DNA of 43,912 nt from JBKHYJ01 sp046565505 (GTDB lineage: Bacteria > Acidobacteriota > Blastocatellia > UBA7656). The stretch spans positions 1-43,912 of the forward strand of contig JBKHYJ010000016.1 of NCBI GenBank assembly GCA_046565505.1, read 5' to 3'. A program made the position numbers and the translations under genes. The notes beneath the pieces are model-generated. The model did not search any database. It was not told the DNA's origin and saw only the letters and a list, made by a program, of their open reading frames with translations. This document shows positions 32,636 through 40,814 of this stretch, one piece after another (positions within the stretch are counted from its first letter, which is position 1; each line of letters opens with the position of its first letter).

Positions 32636-33628
32636 ATGCAGAAGCGCAAACTTGGAAATAGCGACCTGGAAGTTTCGGCCCTCGGCCTCGGCTGCATGGG
32701 CATGAGCTTTTCATACGGAACCCCCGAGGAACGCGACGAGGGCGAGTCCATCGCCACCATCCACCGGGCCATCGAGCTCGGCGTGACGTTCTTCGACACG
32801 GCCGAGGTGTACGGGCCGTACGCGAACGAGGAGCTGCTGGCCCGCGCCCTCAAGGGCAAGCGCGACGGTGTCGTCATCGCGACCAAGTTCGGCTTTAAGA
32901 TCGAGGACGGCGGCATCACGGGCCTGGACAGTCGGCCGCGGCACGTCCGAGAGGCCGTCGAGGGCTCGCTGCGCAGGTTGCGGACAGACTACATCGACTT
33001 GCTCTACCAGCACCGCGTAGACCCCGCCGTGCCTATCGAAGATACGGTGGGCGCGATGGCCGACCTTGTGCGCGAGGGCAAGGCCCGCTTCCTCGGCCTC
33101 TCCGAGGCCGGCGAGCAGACGATACGCCGCGCGCATGCCGTGCACCCGATCTCGGCGCTCCAGAGCGAGTACTCGCTATGGGAGCGCAACCTCGAGTCGC
33201 GCATCATCCCGCTGCTGCGCGATCTAGGCGTAGGGCTCGTGGCGTTCGCGCCGCTCGGCCGCGGATTCCTCACGGGGGCCGTGAAGCGCGCGGAGGAGTA
33301 CCCGGAAGGCGACCACCGTCACAACGACCCGCGCTACCAGGGCGAGAACTTCGACGCCAACATGCTGGCCGCGTCGGCCGTCCGCGAGTTGGCCGCCAGG
33401 AGGGGGGCGAGCCCCGGACAGATCGCGCTGGCCTGGCTGCTGCACAAGGGCCCGGACATCGTGCCCATCCCCGGCACAAAGCGGCGGCGTCACCTTGAGG
33501 ACAACGTCGGCGCGGCCGATGTGTCGCTCACTGCCGAGGAGATGGCCGGGCTAGACGCCGCGCTCTCGCCGGAGAAGGTGGCGGGGCCGCGCTACAACGA
33601 GAAGCAGATGGCGCACGTGGACCGCTAG
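32636..33628 (+). CDS. Aldo/keto reductase
   Basis: A 330-residue NADPH-dependent oxidoreductase of the AKR13/YhdN-like branch. The tetrad is visible: Asp in FFDTAEVYG with its Tyr, Lys in VIATKFGFK, and His in LLYQHRVD. The C-terminal cofactor loop PIPGTKRRRHLEDN binds the NADPH phosphate. A strong GGAGGAGAAGC site precedes ATG 32636. It is divergent from the broken AraC gene, which was probably its regulator; with that gene inactive its expression may now be constitutive or silent. A TATAAT at 32528-32533 is a candidate -10, without a good -35. Confidence 0.95.
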   Translation: MQKRKLGNSDLEVSALGLGCMGMSFSYGTPEERDEGESIATIHRAIELGVTFFDTAEVYGPYANEELLARALKGKRDGVVIATKFGFKIEDGGITGLDSRPRHVREAVEGSLRRLRTDYIDLLYQHRVDPAVPIEDTVGAMADLVREGKARFLGLSEAGEQTIRRAHAVHPISALQSEYSLWERNLESRIIPLLRDLGVGLVAFAPLGRGFLTGAVKRAEEYPEGDHRHNDPRYQGENFDANMLAASAVRELAARRGASPGQIALAWLLHKGPDIVPIPGTKRRRHLEDNVGAADVSLTAEEMAGLDAALSPEKVAGPRYNEKQMAHVDR

Positions 33629-33905
33629 GGAATGTCAGGCGCGGTGAGGCGAGACGGGCTTTAATCGGCGCGCCTACGCGGAGGGGTAGTGGACGCCGGC
33701 TCGTTACGGATTGGCTTATACGCAGAGCCATTCGCGCTGCTTGGCGGCCGGCTTTCGTACGACGGGGAAAGGGGTCGGAACTGGCTTACCTGTTCGAGCA
33801 GTTCGGGAAATAGGATGACCGAATAAAAAGGCAATCGGGCGCAGGAATTCAGAAAACAGACCACCAGAAAGAGGTGGCACACAGCCTTCCAGATTAGGTG
33901 ACGAC

Positions 33906-34445
33906 ATGTCAGAGTTCGCCGAATGGGACAGCTTTTACTTAATTGTCGGCTCGGCCGCCGGTGCCCTGATCGGACTACAGTTTGTCGTTATGACGCTCAT
34001 TGCCGGCAGGCCCCAGCGACATGAGGCGGAGGTGGGCGCCGCGTTTGCGACGCCGACAATCATTCACTTCGGCACCGCGTTGCTTCTGTCAGCAATTATA
34101 CGCGCGCCTTGGCAAGCGGTAACGCCCGCCGCAGTTCTTTGGGGTCTCGTGGGCCTCAGCGGAGTGGTGTATGCCATCATTGTGGCTCGACGTATGCGAG
34201 TGCAAACCACATACCAGCCGGAGTTCGAGGACTGGTTGTTTCATGCCCTGCTGCCTTTGGCCGCGTATGCAATACTCGCGCTGTCGGCGTTCGCGCCTCC
34301 GTCACGTACGCGCGAAGCCATGTTCGGCGTCGGGGCTTCGGCGCTGTTGCTGCTCTTCACCGGCATTCACAACGCCTGGGACGCCATTACGTACCACGTC
34401 TTTGTGGGGAAAACGGGAGACCGGGAAGATGAGCGGCGTCACTGA
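33906..34445 (+). CDS. Small integral membrane protein of unknown function
   Basis: A 179-residue protein with about five hydrophobic segments: near residues 10-34 (YLIVGSAAGALIGLQFVVM), 47-64, 71-93, 112-128 and 138-155. The N-terminus MSEFAEWDSFYLIVG resembles uncharacterised membrane proteins seen in several soil bacteria. No catalytic or transport signature is visible, and the loops are short. GGTGA precedes ATG 33906. It stands alone: about 280 bp upstream and 190 bp downstream hold nothing coding that I can support. No function is assigned. Confidence 0.7.
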   Translation: MSEFAEWDSFYLIVGSAAGALIGLQFVVMTLIAGRPQRHEAEVGAAFATPTIIHFGTALLLSAIIRAPWQAVTPAAVLWGLVGLSGVVYAIIVARRMRVQTTYQPEFEDWLFHALLPLAAYAILALSAFAPPSRTREAMFGVGASALLLLFTGIHNAWDAITYHVFVGKTGDREDERRH

Positions 34446-34566
34446 GGCATGCGGGAATCGCGCACCGCAGCGAACCTGAAAAAGTTTCTCAGTAATTGGA
34501 GTCATGACGGACGAGAACGCGCCTCCCCCGGACGACGCCCTGCCGCGCGCTTCTCGAAAAAGCCGG

Positions 34567-34596
34567 CTGACATTCGGGCGCATTGTCTGGTAGACT
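34567..34596 (+). promoter_or_regulatory. Candidate sigma70 promoter of the DUF1573-type gene
   Basis: -35 CTGACA (34567-34572), 18-bp spacer, -10 TAGACT (34591-34596). The leader would be about 34 nt. Confidence 0.45.
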
Positions 34597-34636
34597 CTTC
34601 GAGTAATCAACAACCTCGGGTTTGGAGAATCACATT

Positions 34637-35719
34637 ATGAAGCTTATGAGAATCATCACCGCTCTCTCGCTCGCGCTGTTTTTTGCAGTAGCCGCGGCGG
34701 CGCAGGAGAGCCAGCCGCCGAATAAAGGCGGCGACGCGCCCAAGCTTGTAATCGCGGAACTCGTGCATGACTTCGGCGAGGTCAAGGCGGGCACGCCGCT
34801 GCGGTATTCATTCAAGATCAAGAACGAGGGCAAGGCAGACCTTCTGATTCAAAGCGTCACCCCCGGCTGAGGGTGCACCAAAGGCGACTATGACAAAGTC
34901 GTGCCTCCTGGTAAGGAGGGGAAGATAGAGTTGGCGGTCGAGCACACGGATGGCTACGTGGGCGAGATCGCGAAGTCGGCAGGCGTTACGACTAACGACC
35001 CGGCGCACGCCAGTTTCAACCTGATGCTTCGCGCCCGTTTCAAGATGGAGCCGCAGCCCGGCTCGAACGCGTCAGTGGTGAACGCGATGGGCAAGAAGGT
35101 GGGCCCCTTATCCGTAGAGCCTATGGACCGCTGGGTCACCAGCGTGCTGACGGGGAGCTCCACGGCGACCACCATGTATCTAGTCAATAACGAGGCCAAC
35201 CCAATTCACGTCAAGAAGGTAGAGCCGGGCGGCACGGATTTTTCGGCCCGCGTTCAGCCTATACAGGAAGGTAAGCGGTTCGAGTTGTTCCTTTCGACCA
35301 ACCCGGACCTCAAGCCCGGTGAGTATCACCAGACGCTGAAAATCTTGACCGACAGCGCCGCCATGCCGGAACTGCCCATCAGGCTCGACGTGACGGTCTT
35401 CCCGCGGGTCTTCGCCTCGCCGACCTCGATCATGATGCCGACGCTGTCAGTCACGTCTGATCTGGCGTCGATAAATTGGCCCATGATTAACGTTCGGAAA
35501 GTACAGGCGGGCGGGCTGAAGATAAAGAGCTATAGCTCGACGCTGCCCTTCATCAAGCTGGACCTTCTAACCGCGAAAGAAGGCGAACTCTACCAGATCC
35601 GCATCACGATAGATAACGGCAAGGTCAAGCCGGGAGAGTTCAAAGGCATGGTTCATATCGAGACGAATGACGCGAACGTGCCGGTCATAGACATCCCGCT
35701 CAAAGTCGCCTTCAACTGA
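34637..35719 (+). CDS. Exported DUF1573-type protein with one in-frame TGA; candidate selenoprotein
   Basis: Read through one TGA (34868-34870), the frame gives 360 residues. It starts at ATG 34637, chosen because GGAG lies 9 nt upstream. A signal peptide ends near AAAAQ, followed by HDFGEVKAGTPLRYSFKIKNEGKADLLI, the DUF1573 opening. The motif that family members write as P-(S/G)-C-G-C-T reads P-G-TGA-G-C-T here, so the TGA (codon 78) replaces the first Cys. The same frame then runs open to 35719 with normal composition, including PPGKEGKIELAVEHTDG and further immunoglobulin-like repeats. Selenocysteine, a Cys-to-stop nonsense mutation, or a sequencing error are the options. Translation could also restart at TTG 34931 after AAGGAGG, but that product would lack the signal peptide. 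Confidence 0.65.
34882..34919 (+). promoter_or_regulatory. SECIS-like hairpins downstream of the in-frame TGA
   Basis: Hairpin A starts 11 nt after the TGA: 34882-34888 pairs with 34898-34900 plus 34903-34906 (7 bp, two-base bulge), loop 34889-34897. Hairpin B pairs 34904-34908 with 34915-34919, loop TGGTAA, with a G among the first two loop bases as in bacterial SECIS elements, but slightly far (38 nt) from the TGA. They are mutually exclusive. Confidence 0.35.
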
Positions 35720-36135
35720 TTCGCTTACGGCCTCGGACCCCCTATCCCGGGCCTGAAATCATCACCTGGTAAAGCCGGGCCGCCGCTACTTGAGCGGCGG
35801 CCCGCGTCATCTCAAGGCCATACAAAAGTGCGCGGGTGCGGCGGCCTTTCCCGGCCCGATCGCTTTACCCTTGCCCGCCGGCGGGACGCGGAATAAGATA
35901 GCTTGTGTGTGGAATAGGCTTTAAGCGGACGCTTTATCCGAATCGCCTGAACCAATCGTCCTGTTGTTAAAAGAATCCGAGCTCAGCCGAATATGGAGGC
36001 ATGACCTCTAGGCGACCTCACCGCCGCTCTTCCCCCATGAGATTGCAGAGCCGCACGCGGCCCTCGTCTCATTCTTCTTAGGTAAGCAATGATTGTGGGA
36101 TAAACTACGACATAAGTCATGTGAGGGAGGAGACC
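35720..36135. other. Intergenic stretch with a strong hairpin
   Basis: About 416 bp between two plus-strand genes. A perfect 12-bp stem (35776-35787 with 35793-35804, loop ACTTG) lies 57 nt after the upstream stop; no T-tract follows, so it is a terminator-like or RNA-stabilising hairpin. The last 60 bp are AT-richer and include TAAACT at about 36101-36106, a weak -10 candidate for the next gene. No coding frame is credible. Confidence 0.55.
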
Positions 36136-37887
36136 ATGTACAAGCGACGTTTCGCAGCGTTTTGTTGCCTTACGGCCCTGCTGATTGCCTATCCCACGCT
36201 CTTTTTCGCCCACCCGCGGCCCGGCTCGCCAGAGACTTCGCCTCAGGATAAGACCGAATCCGTCACGGCCGTGCAACTGCAAACGGTGTTCACGGGGCTG
36301 TCGAATACCGTGTACGTAACAAACGCGCATGACGGGACTAACCGCCTCTTCATAATAGAAAAAGCCGGGCAAATCAGGGTGGCCCAGCCGGGCACCGCAA
36401 CGACAGGAGTATTTCTAAACATAACGCCCCGCGTGCTATCGACCGGCAGCGAGCAAGGCCTCCTCGGCCTGGCTTTTCACCCGCAGTACCTGATGAACGG
36501 CCGGTTCTTCGTGAACTACACGCGACAGACGGATGGCGCAACAGTGGTCGCCGAATACCATGTCTCGGCTTCCGACCCGAACGTCGCGGACACGACAGAG
36601 GCAGTGCTGCTGGTGATCCCGCAGCCGTTCACAAATCACAATGGGGGCATGATGGAATTCGGGCGGGACGGCTACCTATACATCGGCATGGGCGACGGGG
36701 GCTCGGCAAACGACCCGGGCAATCGCGCGCAGAATATCAACAACCTGTTGGGCAAGATCCTGCGCATAGACGTGGACCACCCGAACGGCAGCGTCCCTTA
36801 TTCATCGCCGGCCGACAACCCATTCTCCGGCTCTACGCCGGGGGCGGACGAGATATACGCGCTCGGCATGCGCAACCCCTGGCGCTTTTCATTCGACCGC
36901 GCGACGGGCGAGCTATACGTCGGGGACGTGGGTCAGGGCGTGTGGGAAGAGATAGACATTGTCACGCGCGGCGGCAACTATGGCTGGCGCGTGCTCGAAG
37001 GCAAACACTGTACGGGCAACGACCCGGCGCTCTGCACGGCCGCATCCCCCTGCGACGTTAATGGCTACGCGTGCCCCATATTCGAGTACGACCATTCGGC
37101 GGGCAGGTGCTCTATAACAGGCGGCTACGTTTACCGCGGCGCCAGGTCGACTGTTCCCGCGGGGCTGTACATCTTTGCCGACTACTGCACGGGCGAGATA
37201 TGGCAATTGAACCCGCCCGACGGCGCGGGAAATCGCACGCGCACACTGCTGGTCGATACCGCCTTCAACATCACCTCATTCGGCGAGGACGAGGCCGGGG
37301 AGATTTACGTCGTGGCGCAATCGGGCACCGTCGCGCGATTGACCGGCTCCCCGCCGCCCGCCGACTGCTCGTTCTCTATTTCGCAAGCAGGCCAGTTCTT
37401 CCCGTTAGAAGGCGGGGAAGGGGTGATCGATGTGGCGACAACATCGGGCGACTGCGCATGGGCGGCGGCGACAAACGTCAACTGGATCACGCTGTCCACT
37501 ACTAGTGGCGTCGGCGGGGGGCCTTTCAGCTTCGCCGTGAGGTTCAACCCTACGGCGTCGCCGCGGTCGGGAATCATCAATATCGGAGGTAAGACTTTCA
37601 CCGTAGTCCAAGACAGCTCGACGAGCGCCGATTGCGCGTACGCGATTAATCCTACCGTCCAATCATTCGGCTCCGCAGGCGGGTCCGGGTCCATAACCGT
37701 CACGACCGAATCCCGCTGCGCATGGCAAGCCACCGCCAGCGCGAGTTGGATAACGGTGACGGCGGGCCGGATGGGCGCGGGCGATGGGACGGTGAGCTTC
37801 TCCGTCGCGGCCAACACGACAGGAAAGAATCGTACGGGCTCGATAGCCATCGGCAACCAGGTCTTCAGGGTGAAACAGAGGCGATGA
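36136..37887 (+). CDS. PQQ-type sugar dehydrogenase with BACON-like repeats
   Basis: A 583-residue exported protein. A signal peptide covers about residues 1-26. The glucose/sorbosone dehydrogenase beta-propeller follows (about 45-420). It has NTVYVTNAHDGTNRLFIIEKAG, GLLGLAFHP, the catalytic-region FTNHNGGMMEFGRDGYLYI, GMGDGGSAND, GKILRIDVD, GMRNPWRFSFD, DVGQGVWEEID and GGNYGW. Two C-terminal beta-sandwich repeats each contain CAWxA...WITL/V (DCAWAAATNVNWITLS and RCAWQATASASWITVT), like BACON carbohydrate-binding domains. The enzyme probably oxidises an extracellular sugar; no PQQ genes are in the window. ATG 36136 is chosen because GGGAGGAG lies just upstream. Confidence 0.88.
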   Translation: MYKRRFAAFCCLTALLIAYPTLFFAHPRPGSPETSPQDKTESVTAVQLQTVFTGLSNTVYVTNAHDGTNRLFIIEKAGQIRVAQPGTATTGVFLNITPRVLSTGSEQGLLGLAFHPQYLMNGRFFVNYTRQTDGATVVAEYHVSASDPNVADTTEAVLLVIPQPFTNHNGGMMEFGRDGYLYIGMGDGGSANDPGNRAQNINNLLGKILRIDVDHPNGSVPYSSPADNPFSGSTPGADEIYALGMRNPWRFSFDRATGELYVGDVGQGVWEEIDIVTRGGNYGWRVLEGKHCTGNDPALCTAASPCDVNGYACPIFEYDHSAGRCSITGGYVYRGARSTVPAGLYIFADYCTGEIWQLNPPDGAGNRTRTLLVDTAFNITSFGEDEAGEIYVVAQSGTVARLTGSPPPADCSFSISQAGQFFPLEGGEGVIDVATTSGDCAWAAATNVNWITLSTTSGVGGGPFSFAVRFNPTASPRSGIINIGGKTFTVVQDSSTSADCAYAINPTVQSFGSAGGSGSITVTTESRCAWQATASASWITVTAGRMGAGDGTVSFSVAANTTGKNRTGSIAIGNQVFRVKQRR

Positions 37888-37889
37888 AG

Positions 37890-37927
37890 GCCGGGTGACG
37901 CGATGGCGCGCGGGATCGCCACCCGGC
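37890..37927. terminator. Bidirectional terminator-like hairpin
   Basis: An 8-bp stem (37890-37897 with 37920-37927), a two-base bulge and an inner 5-bp stem (37900-37904 with 37915-37919) lie between two convergent genes. T-tracts are absent on both strands, so termination strength is uncertain. Confidence 0.45.
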
Positions 37928-37958
37928 AAAGCAATGCCATAAGTCCTGCGACGGAGGG

Positions 37959-38633
37959 TCAGACATTCTCCAGCAGTCGAAAGTACATGCGGGCGCGGGC
38001 GGCAACATCTCCGGCGGAATAAAGGTCGGAGATGACCGCAACGCTGTCGGCCCCGGCCTCTATCACCGACCGGGCGAGTTCGAGCGTGATGCCGCCGATG
38101 GCGACGAGAGGTTTAGACACCCCCTGCCTTATTTCGGAGATGGCCGCGAGCCCTACCACAGGGTCAGGCCTTTCTTTCGTCACAGTCCGAAAGGCGGGGC
38201 CGATGGCTACGTAATCGACGGGCGCGGAATTGGCCGCCAGAGCCTGTTCCAGGGTGTGCGTAGAGAACCCGACGATCCGATCCGCGCCGAGCAGCGCCCG
38301 CGCCTTTTCGGGAGGCAGGTCGTCCTGCCCTAGATGCACGCCATCCGCCCCGACGGCCGCCGCGATGTCCACGCGGTCATTGATTATTACCCGCACGCCG
38401 AGCCGCCGGGCCACCTGGACGGCATCGCGCGCGGCCGCATAGAAGTCGCGCGGCGCGGCATGCTTGTCGCGCAGTTGAATGAGGGTCGCGCCGCCTTCGG
38501 CAAGCCGGCGGACCTGTTCGGCGTGCGGCAACCCGCTGATGAGCGTGTCCGTTATGGGGTAGAGCCTCGGAAGGTTGAGAGCCATAAAACTGACGACGTG
38601 TGGCATAGGGCGAGCCGGGTAGGGCGCGGTCAC
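37959..38633 (-). CDS. thiE: Thiamine phosphate synthase
   Basis: A TIM-barrel enzyme that joins HMP-diphosphate and the thiazole phosphate to form thiamine monophosphate. Motifs: LYPITD, LIQLRDKH (diphosphate-binding Arg/Lys), IINDRVDIA, GVHLGQDDLP, GFSTHT, YVAIGPAF, TVTKERP and VAIGGI. It begins 21 bp after the accC stop. The GTG at 38633 gives 224 residues and has GGGG close upstream. The ATG at 38585 (MALNLPRLYPITD) gives a more typical 208 but lacks a ribosome site. No TPP riboswitch or other thi gene is visible nearby. Confidence 0.93.
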   Translation of the reverse strand: MTAPYPARPMPHVVSFMALNLPRLYPITDTLISGLPHAEQVRRLAEGGATLIQLRDKHAAPRDFYAAARDAVQVARRLGVRVIINDRVDIAAAVGADGVHLGQDDLPPEKARALLGADRIVGFSTHTLEQALAANSAPVDYVAIGPAFRTVTKERPDPVVGLAAISEIRQGVSKPLVAIGGITLELARSVIEAGADSVAVISDLYSAGDVAARARMYFRLLENV

Positions 38634-38654
38634 ATTCCCCGCCCCCGCCCGCCA

Positions 38655-40049
38655 CTACTCATTTCCGCCCGAGCCTTTGACGGCCTGCTGCACCCCGCCG
38701 CCCTGCTTTTTCGCGGGGGCAAAGCGTTCCATAAATTTGGTTGACAGGTTGCCCGCCATGAAATCGGGCTCGGCAAGTATCTTCTGGTGGAGCGGCACGG
38801 AAGTTTCGATCCCGACGACGATGAACGCCTCAAGAGCGCGCTGCATGCGAGTGATAGCCATCTGGCGCGTTCGGTGATGAACTATCAGCTTCGCTATCAG
38901 CGAGTCGTAATGCGGCGGCACGAACCACCCCGGGTAGGCGGCCGTATCGACTCGCACGCCGGGTCCGCCCGGGAGATTCATCGCCGTGATCAGCCCGGGC
39001 GATGGCGCGAAGGTCACAGAAGACTCCGCGTTGACGCGACACTCTATCGCGTGGCCGCTGAAGGCTATGTCCTCCTGGTCGAACTCTAGCCGCTCGCCCG
39101 CCGCCACCAGTATCTGCTCGCGGACGAGGTCCGTGTTCGTGACGAGCTCCGTCACAGGGTGCTCCACCTGTATGCGCGCGTTCATCTCCATGAAGTAGAA
39201 ATTCTTGTCTTCGTCCAACAAAAACTCCATCGTGCCCGCGTTGACGTAGCCGATCTCCCGGCAGGCGCGGACCGCGACCTCGCCCATCCTCCGCCGCAGG
39301 TCGGGCGTGAGCGCGGGCGATGGCGATTCCTCTATGAGCTTCTGGTGGCGGCGCTGTATCGAGCATTCGCGCTCGCCCAGGTACACGACGTTGCCGTGCC
39401 GGTCGCCGAGCACCTGAATCTCTATGTGGCGGGCGGTCTCTATGTACTTTTCGATGTAGACGGCCGGGTTGTCGAATGCGATCTGAGCCTCCTGCCGCGC
39501 GGCCGGGAGCGCCGAGACGAGCTCTCGGCGGTCGCGCGCTATCCGCATCCCCCTGCCACCGCCGCCCGCCGACGCCTTTATTATCACGGGGTATCCGATC
39601 TCTTCGGCTATGCGAATGGCTTCAGCCTCGTCTTCGATGATGCCATCAAACCCCGGCGTTATAGGCACGCCGGCGGCTTTCATCGCGGCTCGCGCCTGAG
39701 CCTTGTCGCCCATCAGGTTTATGCACTCGGGGCTCGGCCCGATGAACTTTATGTTGCAGGCCTCACACACTTCCGCGAAGTAAGCGTTCTCGGCCAAAAA
39801 CCCGTAGCCGGGGTGTATCGCGTCCACGTTCGTTATCTCCGCGGCCGAGATGACCGCGGGGATGTTGAGGTAGCTTTTCGCGGATGGCGCGGGCCCTATG
39901 CAAATGGCCTCGTCGGCGAAGCGGACGTGCAGCGAATCGCGGTCGGCCTCCGAATGGACCGCGACGGTGCGTATGCCCAGCTCCTTGCATGCCCAGATGA
40001 TTCGCGTTGCGATCTCGCCGCGGTTTGCTATGAGGATCTTTTTGAACAT
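38655..40049 (-). CDS. accC: Acetyl-CoA carboxylase, biotin carboxylase subunit
   Basis: A 464-residue ATP-grasp enzyme that carboxylates the biotin on AccB with bicarbonate and ATP. Motifs: KILIANRGEIATRI at the start, HPGYGFLAEN, the ATP glycine loop KASAGGGGRGMRIA, ERECSIQRRHQK, FLLDEDKNFYFMEMNARIQVEHPVTE with the catalytic Glu/Asn/Arg, and GHAIECRVNAE. The C-terminal tail is about 15 residues longer than that of E. coli AccC and Lys/Gly-rich. The gene lies 107 bp downstream of accB and 21 bp upstream of thiE. Confidence 0.97.
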   Translation of the reverse strand: MFKKILIANRGEIATRIIWACKELGIRTVAVHSEADRDSLHVRFADEAICIGPAPSAKSYLNIPAVISAAEITNVDAIHPGYGFLAENAYFAEVCEACNIKFIGPSPECINLMGDKAQARAAMKAAGVPITPGFDGIIEDEAEAIRIAEEIGYPVIIKASAGGGGRGMRIARDRRELVSALPAARQEAQIAFDNPAVYIEKYIETARHIEIQVLGDRHGNVVYLGERECSIQRRHQKLIEESPSPALTPDLRRRMGEVAVRACREIGYVNAGTMEFLLDEDKNFYFMEMNARIQVEHPVTELVTNTDLVREQILVAAGERLEFDQEDIAFSGHAIECRVNAESSVTFAPSPGLITAMNLPGGPGVRVDTAAYPGWFVPPHYDSLIAKLIVHHRTRQMAITRMQRALEAFIVVGIETSVPLHQKILAEPDFMAGNLSTKFMERFAPAKKQGGGVQQAVKGSGGNE

Positions 40050-40156
40050 AGTGGTCAGTGGTCAGGGGCCGGGGCGGTGGCTGACTTGGAAATGGCTCCG
40101 GGAGCCATTCTTGCGATCGGCAATCATTCCGACCCCACGCGTCTGACTGGCGATCT

Positions 40157-40666
40157 CTAGACCTTTATCCCGAACAACGGCTGGCCGTATTCGACGGGCT
40201 GGCCGTTCTCCACATAAATCTTTACGACCTCGCCGCTCACCTCTGCCTGAATCTCGTTCATCAGCTTCATGGCTTCGATGATGCACACGACTTTGTCCGG
40301 TTCGACGTGGTCCCCTATTTTGACGAACACATCGGAGGCGGGCGAAGGCGAGCGGTAGAAAGTGCCGACGATTGGGGATTTGATCGTGTGTAACTGCACC
40401 TCTGGGATGACTTGCTCGGGCGAGCCGGGCGCCGGCGCGGGCGGGGGCGGCGCGGCCTCGCGCGGCCGGGCGGGCGCAGGCGCCTCAGGGATGGCAGGTA
40501 AGGCCGAAGAGATGATCACGGGGGTCGCGGCCGGTTGTATCACAGGCGCGGGCACCTCTTTGAAGCGGCTGATGTGGAGTCGGAAGCCCTGATGTTCTAT
40601 CTCGAACTCCGCGAACCCTTTATCGCTTACGAGCTCGATCAACTCTTTGACTTCTTTCAAATTCAT
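40157..40666 (-). CDS. accB: Acetyl-CoA carboxylase, biotin carboxyl carrier protein
   Basis: A 169-residue carrier subunit. The start is ATG 40666 (MNLKEVKELIEL), preceded by GAGGG six bases upstream; a longer frame to 40747 has no support. The N-terminal helical part (FAEFEIEHQGFRLHISR) is followed by a Pro/Ala-rich linker (about 47-93) and the biotinyl domain (IKSPIVGTFYRSPSP, then the biotinylated Lys in EAMKLMNE). It carries CO2 from AccC to the carboxyltransferase. The terminator of the alpha operon lies upstream, and a TATAAT on the minus strand (40755-40750) may be its -10. Confidence 0.96.
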   Translation of the reverse strand: MNLKEVKELIELVSDKGFAEFEIEHQGFRLHISRFKEVPAPVIQPAATPVIISSALPAIPEAPAPARPREAAPPPPAPAPGSPEQVIPEVQLHTIKSPIVGTFYRSPSPASDVFVKIGDHVEPDKVVCIIEAMKLMNEIQAEVSGEVVKIYVENGQPVEYGQPLFGIKV

Positions 40667-40744
40667 GCTTACCCTCGACAGCCTGTGCCCAGGCCCGAGT
40701 TCATGCGGAAAATTCGGAGCCGGGGGCCAGGGGCTAACAGCGCG

Positions 40745-40788
40745 CAATCATTATAAGCGAAAGCCCCAACCGCTCGCGGCTGAGGCTT
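40745..40788 (-). terminator. Terminator of the alpha operon, after rplQ
   Basis: Minus strand: a 12-bp stem with two G-U pairs (40788-40777 with 40772-40761), loop CGAG, then a T-rich run ending around 40748. It separates rplQ from accB. Confidence 0.75.
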
Positions 40789-40814
40789 CGACCACACATT
40801 AGGAGGCGAATTGA

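Noticed and set aside
34449..34640. 63-codon frame before the DUF1573-type gene
   Set aside because: Composition and lack of a ribosome site suggest intergenic sequence; a promoter-like pair lies inside it.
39159..40160. 333-codon open frame on the plus strand
   Set aside because: Antisense to accC, with no motif and no ribosome site; a shadow of the accC codon pattern.
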